A DNA stretch of 64,000 bases from Sipunculus nudus (taxonomy: Eukaryota > Annelida > Sipuncula > Golfingiida > Sipunculidae). Where the stretch lies: assembly GCA_026874595.1 (NCBI GenBank), contig CM049319.1, forward strand, positions 18,083,101-18,147,100, in the 5' to 3' direction. Below, in pieces: positions 30,660 to 42,039 of this stretch (position 1 is its first letter; every line of letters starts with the position of its first letter). The notes below the pieces were generated by a model, which saw nothing but the letters and a program-made list of their open reading frames with translations, was not told the origin of the DNA and did not search any database. A program made the position numbers and the translations under genes.

Positions 30660-31860
30660 TTTTCAAAGCTCTGCTGATTGAAATTCATCTGAGCTATAGT
30701 AAACACTCTTTTGTCTGTTGTCCTTTAGTCTGTCCGTTAGTCCTTCTGTCCATTAACAGGGCACAAATCTGAATTGCTCAACCAAGAAAATTCTAACAGA
30801 AAACCCATGGAGGTCCATAAAAAATCTCCTTTAAAAATCTCATTGGAAACCTGTAATTAGGTCACTATAACATATATCTTCAAGCTTAGTTTTGAGTTTG
30901 AAAGTACCTCCTAGAATAATTAAAAACTTGACACAAAACTCCAGTGTATATGAATAACCAGTGCATTGATTACCATGATTGTTCCATGCATATTGATCAT
31001 GGAGTGTTTCATCTTTTCCTGAAGACTGGTGGCACCACCTTATCTCTCATAATTTTAGGCAAATTTTCTCTTGTTTTTGAGACCGTTGGATGAAATAGTC
31101 AGTGACCTATAAACTTCCATCTAGCTGTACATCAGCTTAGGTCCTAGGCCAGTCTCAATAGAAATCCAAAGTTAGGTCATGATGACCTACATTCTGTGAA
31201 CTAGAGGCTTAAAACATGATTTTGAGCACCTGTTCAGTCAGATGGAGCATGGCACATATTGTTCTAATGGGGATCTTCTTATGTTACACCGATGGGGCAT
31301 CATAAAAATGTTATTGAAACCATGAAATTAGGTCTTAGTGACCTGTTTTTTGTGAACTGTGGGCCAAAACACTTGATTTACAGAAACCCTTCATATACAG
31401 GGACGTCTTAGGCAATCTCCATGGAAACCTGAAATAGGTCATGGTGATCCATAATTTGAGTGCTATGCAGCGAAACATATGAGGCTATCTCTATGGAAAC
31501 CTAATATAAGCTCACAGTGACCTATATCACTGACGAAAACATTTTAAGTACCCAGACAAAAATTTAAACTAGATGAAAAACTTTACAGCAGGATTAGAAT
31601 TTTTTGTCTTGAAATCCAGGAATATTCTTCATAAATGTGCATGAGAATCGTTTTCTCAGCTCCCTGCATACAAAAAGGGTAGATTTCATGGGAATGGCTA
31701 GACAAATTATCATGGAACTTTTGGGACTTGTTGGTTTTGAAGAACTTTAATTGCTGCAGCTGAATCAGGATACCACACACAAAATTTGGCATTCAGATTG
31801 ATGATAACTTTCCTTTTGTGAATGTCCTCCTAGTCTGCTGAGTGTCAGGACCCAAGGGTC
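30660..31860 (-). repeat. Dispersed repeat in inverted orientation
   Basis: Its right end reads GACCCAAGGGTCACTTG (about 31850) and its left end ATCTGAGCTATAGTAAAC...GTCTGTCCGTTAGTCC (about 30688-30755). This is the same family as 24780-25930 but reversed. GACTGGTGGCACCACC lies at 31026-31041. Confidence 0.7.
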
Positions 31861-33460
31861 ACTTGTTCAGACTTGTCTACCTGTTCCACCAGGTCAGCTA
31901 TCAGTGATAAACATACTGGGCTAGACTCTGTTCCTTTTCTACAAGGTCAGTCAGCAATTTAAGTAGGATTGTCAGATATTATTGTACAGTGATCATTTAA
32001 GTTTGTCTCCCTCTGTTTTGCCATTAGCAGAGTAGCAAAAGCACCAAAGTAATCAGACACTTCTGAGAACTGAGAGAATAGAAACAGTTATTTATTCTCA
32101 CCCTACAACAAATTATTGAAATGCAAATGTACAAAGAAAATCAATCTATGGCATCTTCCATATGCTAGACCTGCATTAAACATGTTTACTCGTAACCATA
32201 ACAATGTTTATAAAAGGTGAAATGGAGGCAGTAAGTGCTTTGTGGGTAACTTTTGACTTAACCTAAAATTGACTAGTAGCATGAGAATATATATAAAGCA
32301 ATTCTATATAGTAACCACCAAAGGTTCATCTGTAAATAAATATATATTTTGCCAAAGAATTCCACAAACATTGTTTCTAACAGTACAGTTTATCAAACAA
32401 ATACTTAACACAACCGTGTGACATGAAGATACTACAAGTCCTTCAGTATTTCGAATTGGATGGTAACCTTGAGCACCATCGTTTGTTTTTTTTTCATTCA
32501 GAGGTTTTCTTTCTATAGTGGCACAGTTTTTTTGTCCCAGTTAAAGCCAAGATAAGTTATTATAGTACTTATGAGTTAAAAGAGATGTTGAATCCTGACA
32601 AAATATTCCTGTGATGGCTGTGGTTTGATTAGGATCCTTGTGGAGGAAGTAGGTCTCTGACCACTTCCTTTTTTGTTACATTTTTGTACCTTAGCCATGG
32701 TCTTTGATGGTTTTTGGACTGATCACTTGTTAGTGAGGCACAAATCTTAGACCATGGTTCAATTTGATAATACTTTACTGTTGGCACCTTCGTTATTAGA
32801 CTAACAAAAAGACCATTGTCTTGTTGCTGGCATCCTATGTCAGTTTTTTTTTTAAATACTCTTCGTTATTGACATCACTAAGTGGAAAATAATGATAACA
32901 TGGATAAGAAATGACATTGCTCTAATGCGTGGTCAAGTTTCAATACGTCTTCATGACATACAGGTTAAAGTTCATAAGTAATATCAAGATAAAAGCATTG
33001 TTTTATTTAGCAAGAAACATTGAATACTGGACAAAAAATTAAGGGATTCTTTTTCCTTATTTTACTTAATTTTTTATTTTGTTTTATTCTTGAGTCATTG
33101 CACCATGTATCCTTTTGAAGAAAAAAATTGTTTTCAAGAAAAATCAGCTCTGATAAAAAGAATAAAGAGAGTCAAAATCTAAGGAATGGGCTGATTTTCT
33201 GTTGATAAGTTTCTCTTAAATATGAAAGTGGTTATTTGTGATCTTGTTTGTTCCAAAACTCTATCAACAAAGTCTTTCAGGTTCAAAGTAACCTGCCAGG
33301 CAAAAAAAAGTCAGTGGGATGAGTAACATGTGCATAAATAAGTATGTAACATCACCATATGAGCATATAAATATAACGACAACCCTAAAACAACAAAAAA
33401 AACAGTGTTCACAAACAGCAGGGGTTGTTACAGACAAAAGCTGGAAAACATGGTGATGCA

Positions 33461-33491
<31 letters not shown>

Positions 33492-33508
33492 ATGCATAGA
33501 AAATGTAC
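31861..33508. other. Host intron, nothing clear
   Basis: No repeat family was recognised. An isolated acceptor-like site on the minus strand (near 33290, TTTTTTTTGCCTGGCAG) is not followed by an open frame in the needed phase with a donor, so it was not called. Confidence 0.45.
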
Positions 33509-33595
33509 CTCCCACATGATTCCTGCCTGTGACTTTATCACAAATGACTCTCAACATTTTCCTACGTGTTTCACATAAATGAAGAAAAATTCTTT
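33509..33595 (-). CDS. Host gene exon 4 (87 bp, phase 1-1)
   Basis: The exon has 28 full codons, including RIFLHLCETRRKMLRVICDK, between acceptor GGTCCCCAG and donor GGAG|GTACAT. The donor is moderate. It is phase 1 at both ends; its last base plus the first two of exon 5 encode Gly. The peptide looks helical and basic. A run of 22 A on the plus strand lies just downstream in gene order (33462-33483). Confidence 0.6.
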
Positions 33596-34319
33596 CTGGG
33601 GACCAAACCATTGTAACTCAAGTCAATTTCCAGGAATATTTGGTGCATTGACCAAGTGAATTTTATCCAAATCAAATTGTCTTCATGTGATTAAATTTTC
33701 ACTTCAGTCATGATGTTTGATTTTAATGAAAATTTAAAAATTGTGACCTTAGATATTAAGGTATCATTGATCAAGTGTTTACTTTTGTTTGATATTTAAT
33801 TTTTTTTCACTTTTATAATTTTTTATTTGGTCCACCTCCCATGCCTAGATTCAACAAAATTGCCTGGTTGGTGTGTACAATTCAATATTTACCAAATTAT
33901 TTTTGTGCTGTGGTATAAATGATAAAGTGTACCAGCATTGTCATTTCTTATCCACCTTTTCATTATTTTTTGATGTGTGATGTCCTTATGAATGATATGT
34001 CAGATGAAAAGAAAAGGCTAAAATTCTTGAATAAATATGATTATTAACAGCATGATCAACTCCCATAACATATGACTACCTGTTTAAAATTTATTAATAA
34101 AAAAAGATATCACTGGCAACTCAAATAGCACTTTGCTATTTTACTGCATATTATTAGTACTTGTTTTGTCGAGTCTGTTTCAATTTGTTTGCCAGTCTGT
34201 TTTGCCTATTGGCATCAGGTGTTTAAGCATCTAGCCTGAGAGTCAGGCTAGTCTTTTCTACTTTTGTTTTTATCAAGCAGTGGTTTATTTTTAAACATTG
34301 GCAGTGATGGAATCCTTAC
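33596..34319. other. Host intron 3, nothing identified
   Basis: AT-rich sequence without repeats that I could match elsewhere in the window. Confidence 0.45.
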
Positions 34320-34365
34320 CTACCATGTGTGAAAAGACTTCTTTCATGTCTAATTTGGAATTAAT
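34320..34365 (-). CDS. Host gene exon 3 (46 bp, phase 0-1)
   Basis: Fifteen codons plus one base, reading INSKLDMKEVFSHMV, lie between an acceptor ending AAGAAGCAG and a donor TAG|GTAAGG. The exon starts in phase 0, matching exon 2, and ends in phase 1, matching exon 4; the split codon would encode Glu. The intron sequence just upstream is part of a 332-bp local duplication whose second copy (from about 34702) holds only a few bases resembling the exon start. Confidence 0.6.
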
Positions 34366-34369
34366 CTGC

Positions 34370-34960
34370 TTCTTTATAAGATCTGGTATAAGGGAATAGG
34401 TTGGCAAAAATTGGCACTTGTATAATAGGGTTTACACCTGACTTTCTAGAGCACTTGTGAGTTATGTTCCAGCTGGATTAATTAAGTCCTTAAACTGCTG
34501 GAGAACAGTGCAGAAAGAACAGGTGATGTTTTATTAATGTTTGCCTTAGTCTTACTTGAAAGAATTCTAGCCATATATTGTCATTTTGCAACCTTGCCCA
34601 AAACCTTGGAATAAGTAGTTTCTAGGATTCCTACCTAAATTTAACAAAATTTATATATATTTAATAGTCAGTTTCAGTCATTGTCTTAGAGGAATTTGCC
34701 TTTCTTTATAAGATCTGGTGTAAGGGAACAGGTTGGCAAAACTTGGCTCTTGTTTAATAGGGTTTACACCTGACTTTCTAGAGCACTTGTGAGTTATGTT
34801 CCAGCTGGATTAATTAAGTCCTTAAACTGCTGGAGAACAGTGCAGAAAGAACAGGTGATATTTTGTTAATATAATCTTAGTCTCATTAGAAAGAATTCAG
34901 CCATGGTTTGTCATCTTGCAACCTTATCCCTCAACACTTTTGAAATTAGTAGTTTTCAAC
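34370..34960. repeat. Local duplication, period 332 bp
   Basis: CTTTATAAGATCTGGT(A/G)TAAGGGAA begins at 34372 and 34704. About 260 bp of each copy align, including 'cctgactttctagagcactt'. The left copy abuts host exon 3. Confidence 0.85.
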
Positions 34961-36019
34961 ATACCTGCCATCCCTTAATTTTTCTATGTGATTTCCATGA
35001 TATTTCAACACTGAACTGAGGTGACCAATCTTAAATTACTGTCAGGATTCTCTCTCTAGAACATTTGTGACATCGCTACTTTAAATAATTGGTTTGTACA
35101 TGTACATACCAATACAAATCTCACCATTTGATGTCAATGATGAGCAAAATGCTATGTCAGAGTTTGAAAGGTCTTTACCTGAGACATCATGAGTCATGCT
35201 CCTATTATGAATAACTTTAACAGAGCACATGTACATTGAACATCATTTAAACATTTCTGAACACATCTTTTAGTCTTTCAAGTTTACTATTTTTAGCTTG
35301 TTCAGTGATTTCATGTGACAGTATGTTATATTGGACCTCATGGGCCCATATATGAAAATATTACAGGATGATTTATTGTTACAAGACAAGGGCACATGGT
35401 ATTAAAGTCTTTAATCATGTGTTCCTACATCAGGTATGAACCAATGTGCACAAATTTGATAGAATCTCTCAGAACATGCTGACTTCATTTTTGACCAGGC
35501 CACTGTTTTTAACAATTTCACTAAATATACCAAAACTCACCACCATAAGATGTCAGTGATGAATAAATGCCAAATCAAAAGGCTTAAACTCTGAGACATC
35601 ATGAGTTATTGTCTTAGTATTATTAGTATGTCACAGAATTTTTTTACATATACTGTATGTAATAAAGATTGTTGGCCAGTGTTAACAGAAATGCAAAACA
35701 ATTTCCCCTCAAAGCCTCCACTTCCACCAATCAAATAGAAATTATAACATTTGCAATAAATTTAAAATTATCTTTTTTGACAGTATAGTCTGTTTTATAT
35801 ACATATTTAATTGTTTCTTTTCTCTCAGTTCTCATTTGAGTTCCTCATAACCCAAACAACAGAAGTTGCATCAGTTATAATTATGCTAAATTTCAGATGA
35901 AGAACCTTTTATGGTGTCTGTAAACAAAATCATATATGAAAGGCAAGTTTATTATAAGGGACCCACTTGAAAAGTAGTGCCCTATAGTGATCGCCTTGTT
36001 GTTCTGTTGGGCTGTCCTT
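34961..36019. repeat. Host intron with a weak diverged repeat pair
   Basis: Lines with 'gagacatcatgagt' at about 35180 and 35598 show old relatedness. A candidate CAG|GTAAAG donor near 35175 was not called because its counterpart is not conserved and the phase is already satisfied. Confidence 0.4.
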
Positions 36020-37124
36020 CCATCCATCAATGGAACTTTCTTTCACATGCAGTGTCTCAGAAAGAATATGTTTGATCCATCTCAGATTCATAGGGATGAT
36101 TGGTTTAACAGTCTGGGCTACTGCCCTCTCAATTACTGATCTTGCCATATTCATAAGTGGCCACCAGAGGACAACCTGTGTTTTATTTCAGGCAATGTAC
36201 CTCAGAGAGAATATGTTTGATCTTTCTCAAATGCATGGGGATGATTTGTGCCTACAAGGTGGATTATAGACCTGTCCAAATGACAATATGGCCACTAGAG
36301 CACAATCTGTGATTATATTTCAGACATAGTATCTCAAAGAGGATTTGTTAGATCTTTCTCAATTTCATGGAGATAATTTGTGCCTAGAAGGTTTATTATA
36401 GACCTGTCCAAATGCCAATATGGCCACTAGTGCACAATCCGTGATTCTGTTTTGGACAAAGTCTCTCAAATTGGATAAATTGTGACAGTGAAACTCGCTT
36501 AAGTTGAATAACCCACTTATGTTGAAGTTACAGACTCTTTATTCAGGACAACTCTAGTAAAATTATTACCAAACAAAACAAGCTTGTGTCAAACCTCGGA
36601 TTTGTCAAAGTTTTCTGAGAGTCCTGACAACTTCAACACAATGAGGTTTCACTGTATATATGTTTGACCTTTCTCAAATTCATGGGGATGATTTGTGCCT
36701 GCAAGATGAATTACAGACCTGTCCAAATGCCAATACAGCCTCAAGAGCCCATTCCGTGATTATATTTTGGACACAGTATCGCAAAGAGGATATGTTTCAT
36801 CTTTCTCTATCGCATGGGGAAGATCTGTACCTACAAGTTGAATTACAGACCTGTCCAAATGCCAGTATGGCCACTAGAGCACAGTCCGTGATTATATTTC
36901 GGACAAAGTCTGTCAAAGTGGATTTATATAAATATGTTTGATCTCTCTCAAATTCATGGGGATGGTCTGTGCCTTCAAGGTGAATTATGAACCTGCCCAA
37001 ATTCTAATCTTGCCTCAAGAGCCCCATCTGTGATTATATTTTGGACACAGTATCACAAATAGGATATGTTTGACCTTAATCAAATTCACTACTGCTAGTG
37101 CACATTTGATTTTCTTTCATGTGC
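36020..37124. repeat. Degenerate tandem repeat, period ~125-145 bp
   Basis: Units contain 'atatgtttgatctttctcaaattcatggggatga' in variants, then 'gacctgtccaaatgcca' and 'atggccactagagcaca'. At least six units are recognisable between 36060 and 37080. ORFs here are repeat by-products. Confidence 0.8.
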
Positions 37125-37390
37125 AGTATATGAAACAATACCTGTGATCTTTATCAAATTCAGAGGGATGATTGGGGTCTATGACAATGCTAGCCCTGTC
37201 CAATGTCAGGCCTGTCCTATGTTCAATATGGCCATCACAGTGAAAGCATTAATTTTCTTTCACACACAGCATTCCAAAGAGAATTGGATAGATCTTTCCC
37301 CACATCATAGGGATAATTAGTGCCTTTGTTAGCATCAACCCTATTAAATTAACAACCTGTTCAGTGCTAGGAATTAGTTAAAAAACTTAC

Positions 37391-37456
37391 CCTCGGATGA
37401 CAGTGCCTATCCAACATAGGTTTATGCAGCAATATATGCATACCAACATTGCCAGT
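37391..37456 (-). CDS. Host gene exon 2 (66 bp, phase 0-0)
   Basis: Twenty-two open codons lie between an acceptor ending TTAATTAG and a GTAAGT donor (37390-37385). The translation begins TGNVGMHILLHKPML. Both ends are phase 0, so the exon can be skipped or doubled without a frameshift. A second copy lies at 55048-55113 with one replacement (His to Leu). The exon sits about 300 bp before a 90-bp tandem array. The acceptor is T-rich but not strongly pyrimidine-pure. The fit to the next exon in phase 0 is the main support. Confidence 0.55.
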
Positions 37457-37751
37457 CTAATTAAGTGTATAACATGAGTAAGTAATAAAATATTGTTAAG
37501 AACTACTAACTACTTTGTGCAGACTGGTGATGTTTACTCTTAATAAACATTATGTCAATCCTTGTGGTACTAAATCTGCTGCATGGTAACATTGGAAATG
37601 ATTCATGTGCAATGGCAAGCTTAAGTTACCTCCATTTATCTGTCTTTGAACATAGTATTACAAAACAGGTTAATATATCTTATTATTCAATGAAATCATG
37701 TTATAGTATGTTATATTGGATTGATGATATAAATGCTTTGATAGCTTAACC

Positions 37752-39388
37752 TTGTACACAACATTTTGTGTACCACTGAGTAGTGGTGAGATTTATTGGC
37801 CTGAGATTATGACTGTCAACAAAGATTTAATAGCTTTATCCTGTTCACAACAGTTTTGTGTACAACACAGTGGCAGTGTGATGTATTGGCCTGAGATAAT
37901 GAGTGTCCACAAAGCTTAAATAGCTTTTTCTTGTACACAACACTGTTTTGTGTTCCATACAGTGGTAGTGTGATGTATTGGCCTGAGATTATGAGTGTAA
38001 ACAAAGCTTTAATAGCTTTATCTTGTACATAAAAGTTTTGTGTACCACTCAGAGGTAGTGTGATGTATTGGCCTGAGATTATGACGGTCAACAAAGCTTT
38101 AATAGCTTTATCTTGTACACAACAGTGTTTTGTGTACCACACAGTGGTAGTGTGATGTATTGGCCTGAGATTATGACTGTCAACAAAGCTTTAATAGCTT
38201 TATCTTGTACACAACACTGTTTTGTGTTCCACACAGTGGTAGTGTGATGTATTGGCCTGAGAATAGGAGTTTTTCACAAAGCTTAAATAGCTTTTTCTTG
38301 TACACAACACTGTTTTGTGTTCCACACGGTGGTAGTGTGATGTATTGGCCTGAGATTATGACGGTCAACAAAGCTTTAATGGCTTTATCTTGTACACAAC
38401 AGTGTTTTGTGTACCACACAGTGGTAGTGTGATGAATTGGCCTGAGATTATGACTGTCAACAAAGCTTTAATAGCTTTATCTTGTACACAACACTGTTTT
38501 GTGTTCAACACAGTGGAAGTGTGATGTGTTGGCCTGAGAATAGGAGTTTTCCACAAAGCTTAGATATAGCTTTATCTTGTACACAACACTGTTTTGTGTT
38601 CCACACATTGGTAGTGAGATGTATTGGCCTGAGATTATGATGGTCAACAAAGCTTTAATAGCTTTATCTTGTACACAAGTGTTTTGTGTACCACACAGTG
38701 GTAGTGTGATGTATTGGCCTGAGATTATGACTGTCAACAAGCTTTAATAGCTTTATCTTGTACACAACAGTTTTGTGTACAACACAGTGGCAGTGTGATG
38801 TATTGGCCTGAGATTATGACGGTCAACCAAGCTTAAATAGCTTTTTCTTGTACACAACAGTGTTTTTTGTACCACACATTGGTAGTGTGATGTATTGGCC
38901 TGAGATTATGAGTGTTGACAAAGATTTAATAGCTTTATCTTGTACTCAACAGTTTTGTGTACCACTCAAGAGATAGTGTGATGTATTGGCCTGAGATTAT
39001 GACTGTCAACAAAGCTTTGATAGCTTTATCTTGTACACAACAGTTTTGTGTACCATACAGTGGTAGTGTGATGTATTGGCCTGAGATTATGAGTGTTGAC
39101 AAAGATTTAATAGCTTTATCTTGTACACAACAGTTTTGTGTACCACTCAAGAGATAGTGTGATGTATTGGCCTGAGATTATGACTGTCAACAAAGCTTTA
39201 ATAACTTTATCTTGTACACAACAGTTTTGTGTACCACTCAGAGGTAGTGTGATGTATTGGCCTGAGATTAAGATTGTCCACACAGTTTTGATAGCTTGTC
39301 TTGTACACAACACTGTTTTGTGTACCACACAGTGGTAGTGTGATGTATTGGCCTGAGATTATGAGGGTCCACAAAGCTTAAATAGCTT
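37752..39388. repeat. Tandem array A, ~90-bp unit, about 18 copies
   Basis: Each unit has GATGTATTGGCCTGAGATTA, an AAAGCTTTAATAGCTTTATC block and a dyad with arms GTACACAA and TTGTGTAC around a 5-base spacer. Because 90 is divisible by three, reading frames on both strands cross several units, giving spurious ORFs. Confidence 0.95.
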
Positions 39389-39390
39389 TT

Positions 39391-39648
39391 TATGCTCTGT
39401 CACACTAACATGCACACACTCGAACCTGCTCACAGTTCTCCCATAATTAATCAAAATTTGATTATATCATTCATACCCATCCAGTCACTTGCTCTGTTCT
39501 CGGAAGTGCTGAAAGAAGCGCACAAGACATGGAATTGTGGGAAAAACTGGCCGAGGGTTTATTAAAAATAACACTAAACTTTCCATATTCAACATATTCA
39601 GCAATTATCCCTACTTTCCCACTGACGGGAAGGTGGGGTACAACACGC
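39391..39648. repeat. 258-bp direct repeat, left copy
   Basis: It begins TGCTCTGTCAC and ends ACAACACGCCA, nearly identical to 40649-40906. On the minus strand it contains TTTTTAATAAACCC, a polyadenylation-like signal. It abuts the truncated array A exactly. With TG/CA ends the pair looks LTR-like, but no matching target duplication was found. Confidence 0.85.
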
Positions 39649-39812
39649 CATATATATCGTATGGTCATATTAAAAGTAAAAGTAGTAGTAGTAAAAGTAA
39701 ACAGTTTACACCTCGACAAATATACTGTTTAGAAACAATAAACTTTAAAATTTTAACATTAACAAGTAGAACACAGAGTGCTTGAGTTGGTGGCGAAGGG
39801 GGTGGTGGTGGG

Positions 39813-40640
39813 TTTTTCTTCCAGATATTACGTTGCTGGTTGTCGTTTTTCCTGACAGATGAATTCACTGGTCGTCGTTTCTCCTGGTACTTAAGTGGTA
39901 GATGGTTGCCGAGTCCTGGTTGACGAGTGATCTTGTCCCAGCGCGGGCATGTCTTCTCAAACAATGACCTGGACTGCTATTGGCTGGTACTTACTTCCGG
40001 TTTGCAGTGCATTATGGTCCCCCAAATCCTTCTTAATATAATATTTATTGGAGTTTTCAGTCCAGTTAGAATACGGATGGGGATGTATGTAACAAATATT
40101 TACTAATCGTGACCCTTCTTGTCAAAGTGAGGTCCTCTGTAATCATTATTCAAAATCTAGCGACCTTGAGCTTCCGCCCTCTTGTAAGCAGTGCCGCCAT
40201 ATTGGATATTCGCCCTCTCCTAGTTAATTCAACGTCTTCATGAACTGGTTATACTGCAGATAAAATTAAACTACTTGTTTCAAATGAATCTGCTTATTTA
40301 GCAAGGTCCTCACGCTGCTGGCTATGGGTTTCCATACGTTAAGAGTACCAGATTTCCCAGAACACAGTGTTACCTTAATTATCGCCCGGCGCCGCCGTAC
40401 TAATACCAATGTCCGCCCTCCAAGTATTCTATTTGTCGAGACAGTTTTTAACTTTGATTTTGGTTGTCATTACCTTCTTTTCAACCAGGCAGGTCTTGGG
40501 CTTTAAATATTTGTGAATATAGTAGTTCTCCCCCCTTCCCCCCCCCCCCCCCCCAGTATCATTTCCTTTTATTGGCGCCCAACACACAAAACACTGATGG
40601 TGTGGCGAGCATAAAATTATTATGTGCTTGGGGCAGAGTA
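39813..40640 (-). promoter_or_regulatory. Candidate promoter and 5' region of the host gene, copy 1
   Basis: This block is less AT-rich than its flanks and carries ACTTCCGG (ETS-like), an ATATGGCGGC motif (YY1-like or a start context), CGGCGCCGCCG and several CpG. It contains putative exon 1. On the minus strand there is also an open frame of about 50 codons (LFEKTCPRWDK...) shared with copy 2, possibly an alternative exon. The block is nearly identical to 46171-46997 and is flanked by 258-bp direct repeats. Promoter activity is inferred only. Confidence 0.4.
39995..40012 (-). CDS. Host gene exon 1, putative start (six codons)
   Basis: ATG at 40012-40010 opens six codons reading MHCKPE and ends at a strong GTAAGT donor (39994-39989), in phase 0. 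The same frame has a TAA at 40100-40102 and no other ATG after it, so this is the first possible start. The base at -3 is A. The surrounding DNA looks promoter-like: an ACTTCCGG box overlaps the donor, and an ATATGGCGGC motif lies about 190 bp upstream. The exon joins in phase to 37456. Alternatives are a longer unseen upstream exon, or use of the open frame at 39815-39975 on the same strand. This is the weakest exon of the model. Confidence 0.4.
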
Positions 40641-40648
40641 ATTGTATT

Positions 40649-40906
40649 TATGCTCTGTCACACCAACATGCACACCCGAACCTGCTCACAGTTCTCCCAT
40701 AATTAATCAAAATTTGATTATATCATTCATACCCATCCAGTCACTTGCTCTGTTCTCGGAAGTGCTGAAAGAAGCGCACAAGACATGGAATTGTGGGAAA
40801 AACTGGCCGAGGGTTTATTAAAAATAACACTTAAATTTCCATATTAAACATATTCAGCAATTATCCCTTCTTTCCCACTGACGGGAAGGTGGGGTACAAC
40901 ACGCCA
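40649..40906. repeat. 258-bp direct repeat, right copy
   Basis: This is the partner of 39391-39648. Together they flank the promoter/first-exon block. TGGCGCCCAAC at about 40575 resembles a lysine-tRNA primer-binding site but has no proper LTR beside it. Confidence 0.85.
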
Positions 40907-40929
40907 CAGGCTGAAAGCCCCCCCACCCA

Positions 40930-41820
40930 AGTGACTGGATGTTTAACCTAAGATTGTTGATGTTCCCCCGTATCCGACCCCAAATCTCACAAAATTTTGA
41001 TGATCTCCACAGATCTAACCCAGGTCTCACAGAATTGTGGATTGTCCCCAAAGATCCATCCTCCCTGAATCATTAAATTGTGGATGATCCTCGTTACTAT
41101 TAAATTGTGGATGATCCTCATTACTAATATATTAAGGACCCTCCTCCAAAGCTCACTAGATAGTGGATGGTCCCCAAGGATCCATCCTCCCTGACTCACT
41201 CAATTGTGGAAGATTTCCATAGATCTATCCGCCGTCTCACTTAATGGTGGATGGTCCCCACGGATCCATCCTCACTGACTCACTAAATTGTAGATGGTCC
41301 TCATGGATCCGTCCTCCCTGGCTAGCTAAGTGGTGGATGGTCCCCACAGATCCATCCTCGTTGAATCATTAAATTGTGGATGATCTCCACAGATCTATCC
41401 CTGGTCTCACTTAATGGCGGATGGTCCCCACGGATCCATCCTTGCTGACTTGCTAAATTGTGGATGGTCCCCACAGATCCATCCTCCCTGACTTACTAAA
41501 TTGTGGATGGTCCCCATGGATCCATCCTCCCTGACTCGCTAAATTGTGGATGATCTCCACAGATCTATCCCCCGTCTCACTTAATGGTGGATGGACCCCA
41601 AGCATCCGTCCTCACTGACTCGCTAAATTGTGGTTGATCCCCGCGGATCCATCCTCCTTAATCATTAAATTGTGGATGATCCCCACAAGACCCTCCTCTG
41701 TGGCTCACTAGGTTGTGGACGGTTCATACGGATCCATCCTCACTGAATCAAAAATAGTGGATAGTCCCCTAGATACTTTCCCCGTCTCACTTAAATGTAA
41801 TTGGTCCCCACGGATCCAAC
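40930..41820. repeat. Satellite, ~43-bp unit
   Basis: Repeated GGATCCATCCTCCCTGACTC and AAATTGTGGATGGTCCCCAC blocks with variants, about 20 units, abut the 258-bp repeat. It is moderately diverged and non-coding. Confidence 0.9.
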
Positions 41821-41849
41821 CACACTACTCTAACACCCACATGCATATG

Positions 41850-42035
41850 AGAAAAGCATGATCAGTTTTTTGTTGTGCTTAACACCTGAGAAAAGCATGG
41901 TCAGATTTTTGTTGTGTTTAACAGTTGAGAAAAGCACTGTCACTTTACGTTATATTTAACACTCTAGGAAAGCACTGTCAGTTTTTTGTTGTGCTTAACA
42001 CTTGAGAAAAGCACAGTCAGATTTTTGTTGAGCTA
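41850..42035. repeat. Short ~40-bp array
   Basis: Four diverged units of TTAACACTTGAGAAAAGCA plus GTCAGTTTTT, the same unit as the long array at 44870-45815. Confidence 0.85.
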
Positions 42036-42039
42036 TGGG

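Larger units (their letters stand above)
37125..39390. repeat. Large duplicated segment, copy A
   Basis: It matches 46998-47078 plus 54858-57060. Over 37199-37750 I see only about three differences. It contains host exon 2 and a 90-bp array. CAAT at 37201-37204 is the unoccupied target of the LTR element at 47079. Its right end is cut within an array unit at AAATAGCTTTTT. Confidence 0.9.
2522..40012 (-). other. Predicted multi-exon host gene, function not recognised
   Basis: Nine small exons on the minus strand form one continuous reading frame. Each internal exon is bounded by AG and GT, and the intron phases match at all eight joins (0,0,1,1,1,1,2,2). The predicted protein is about 237 residues, rich in basic residues and Cys, with no obvious membrane segment or signal peptide. 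The fifth intron-bearing stretch, between 26149 and 5414, is about 20.7 kb and carries a DIRS-like element and a Ty3/gypsy element. An in-frame TAA immediately follows the last exon (2522-2524), so the gene may end there. Because GTAAG overlaps that stop, a further exon off the left edge is equally possible. I do not recognise the family. Phase coherence is the main support; no homology could be searched. Confidence 0.62.

Noticed and set aside
33264-33300. Additional minus-strand exon after TTTTTTTTGCCTGGCAG
   Set aside because: The frame required by neighbouring exons meets stops quickly and no donor follows.
39815-39975. Minus-strand open frame beginning LFEKTCPRWDK, also at 46180-46329
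   Set aside because: It is open and duplicated, but its only nearby donors are weak or in the wrong phase for exon 2, and a strong GTAAGT lies upstream. Kept only as an alternative to exon 1.
40153-40203. Sixteen-codon minus-strand ORF starting ATGGCGGCACTG
   Set aside because: It ends at a stop without a good donor. The ATGGCGGC core may be a YY1-type promoter motif or a short upstream ORF.
40572-40590. TGGCGCCCAAC as a primer-binding site
   Set aside because: No LTR end in CA precedes it and no gag or pol follows. An 11-base match can be chance.
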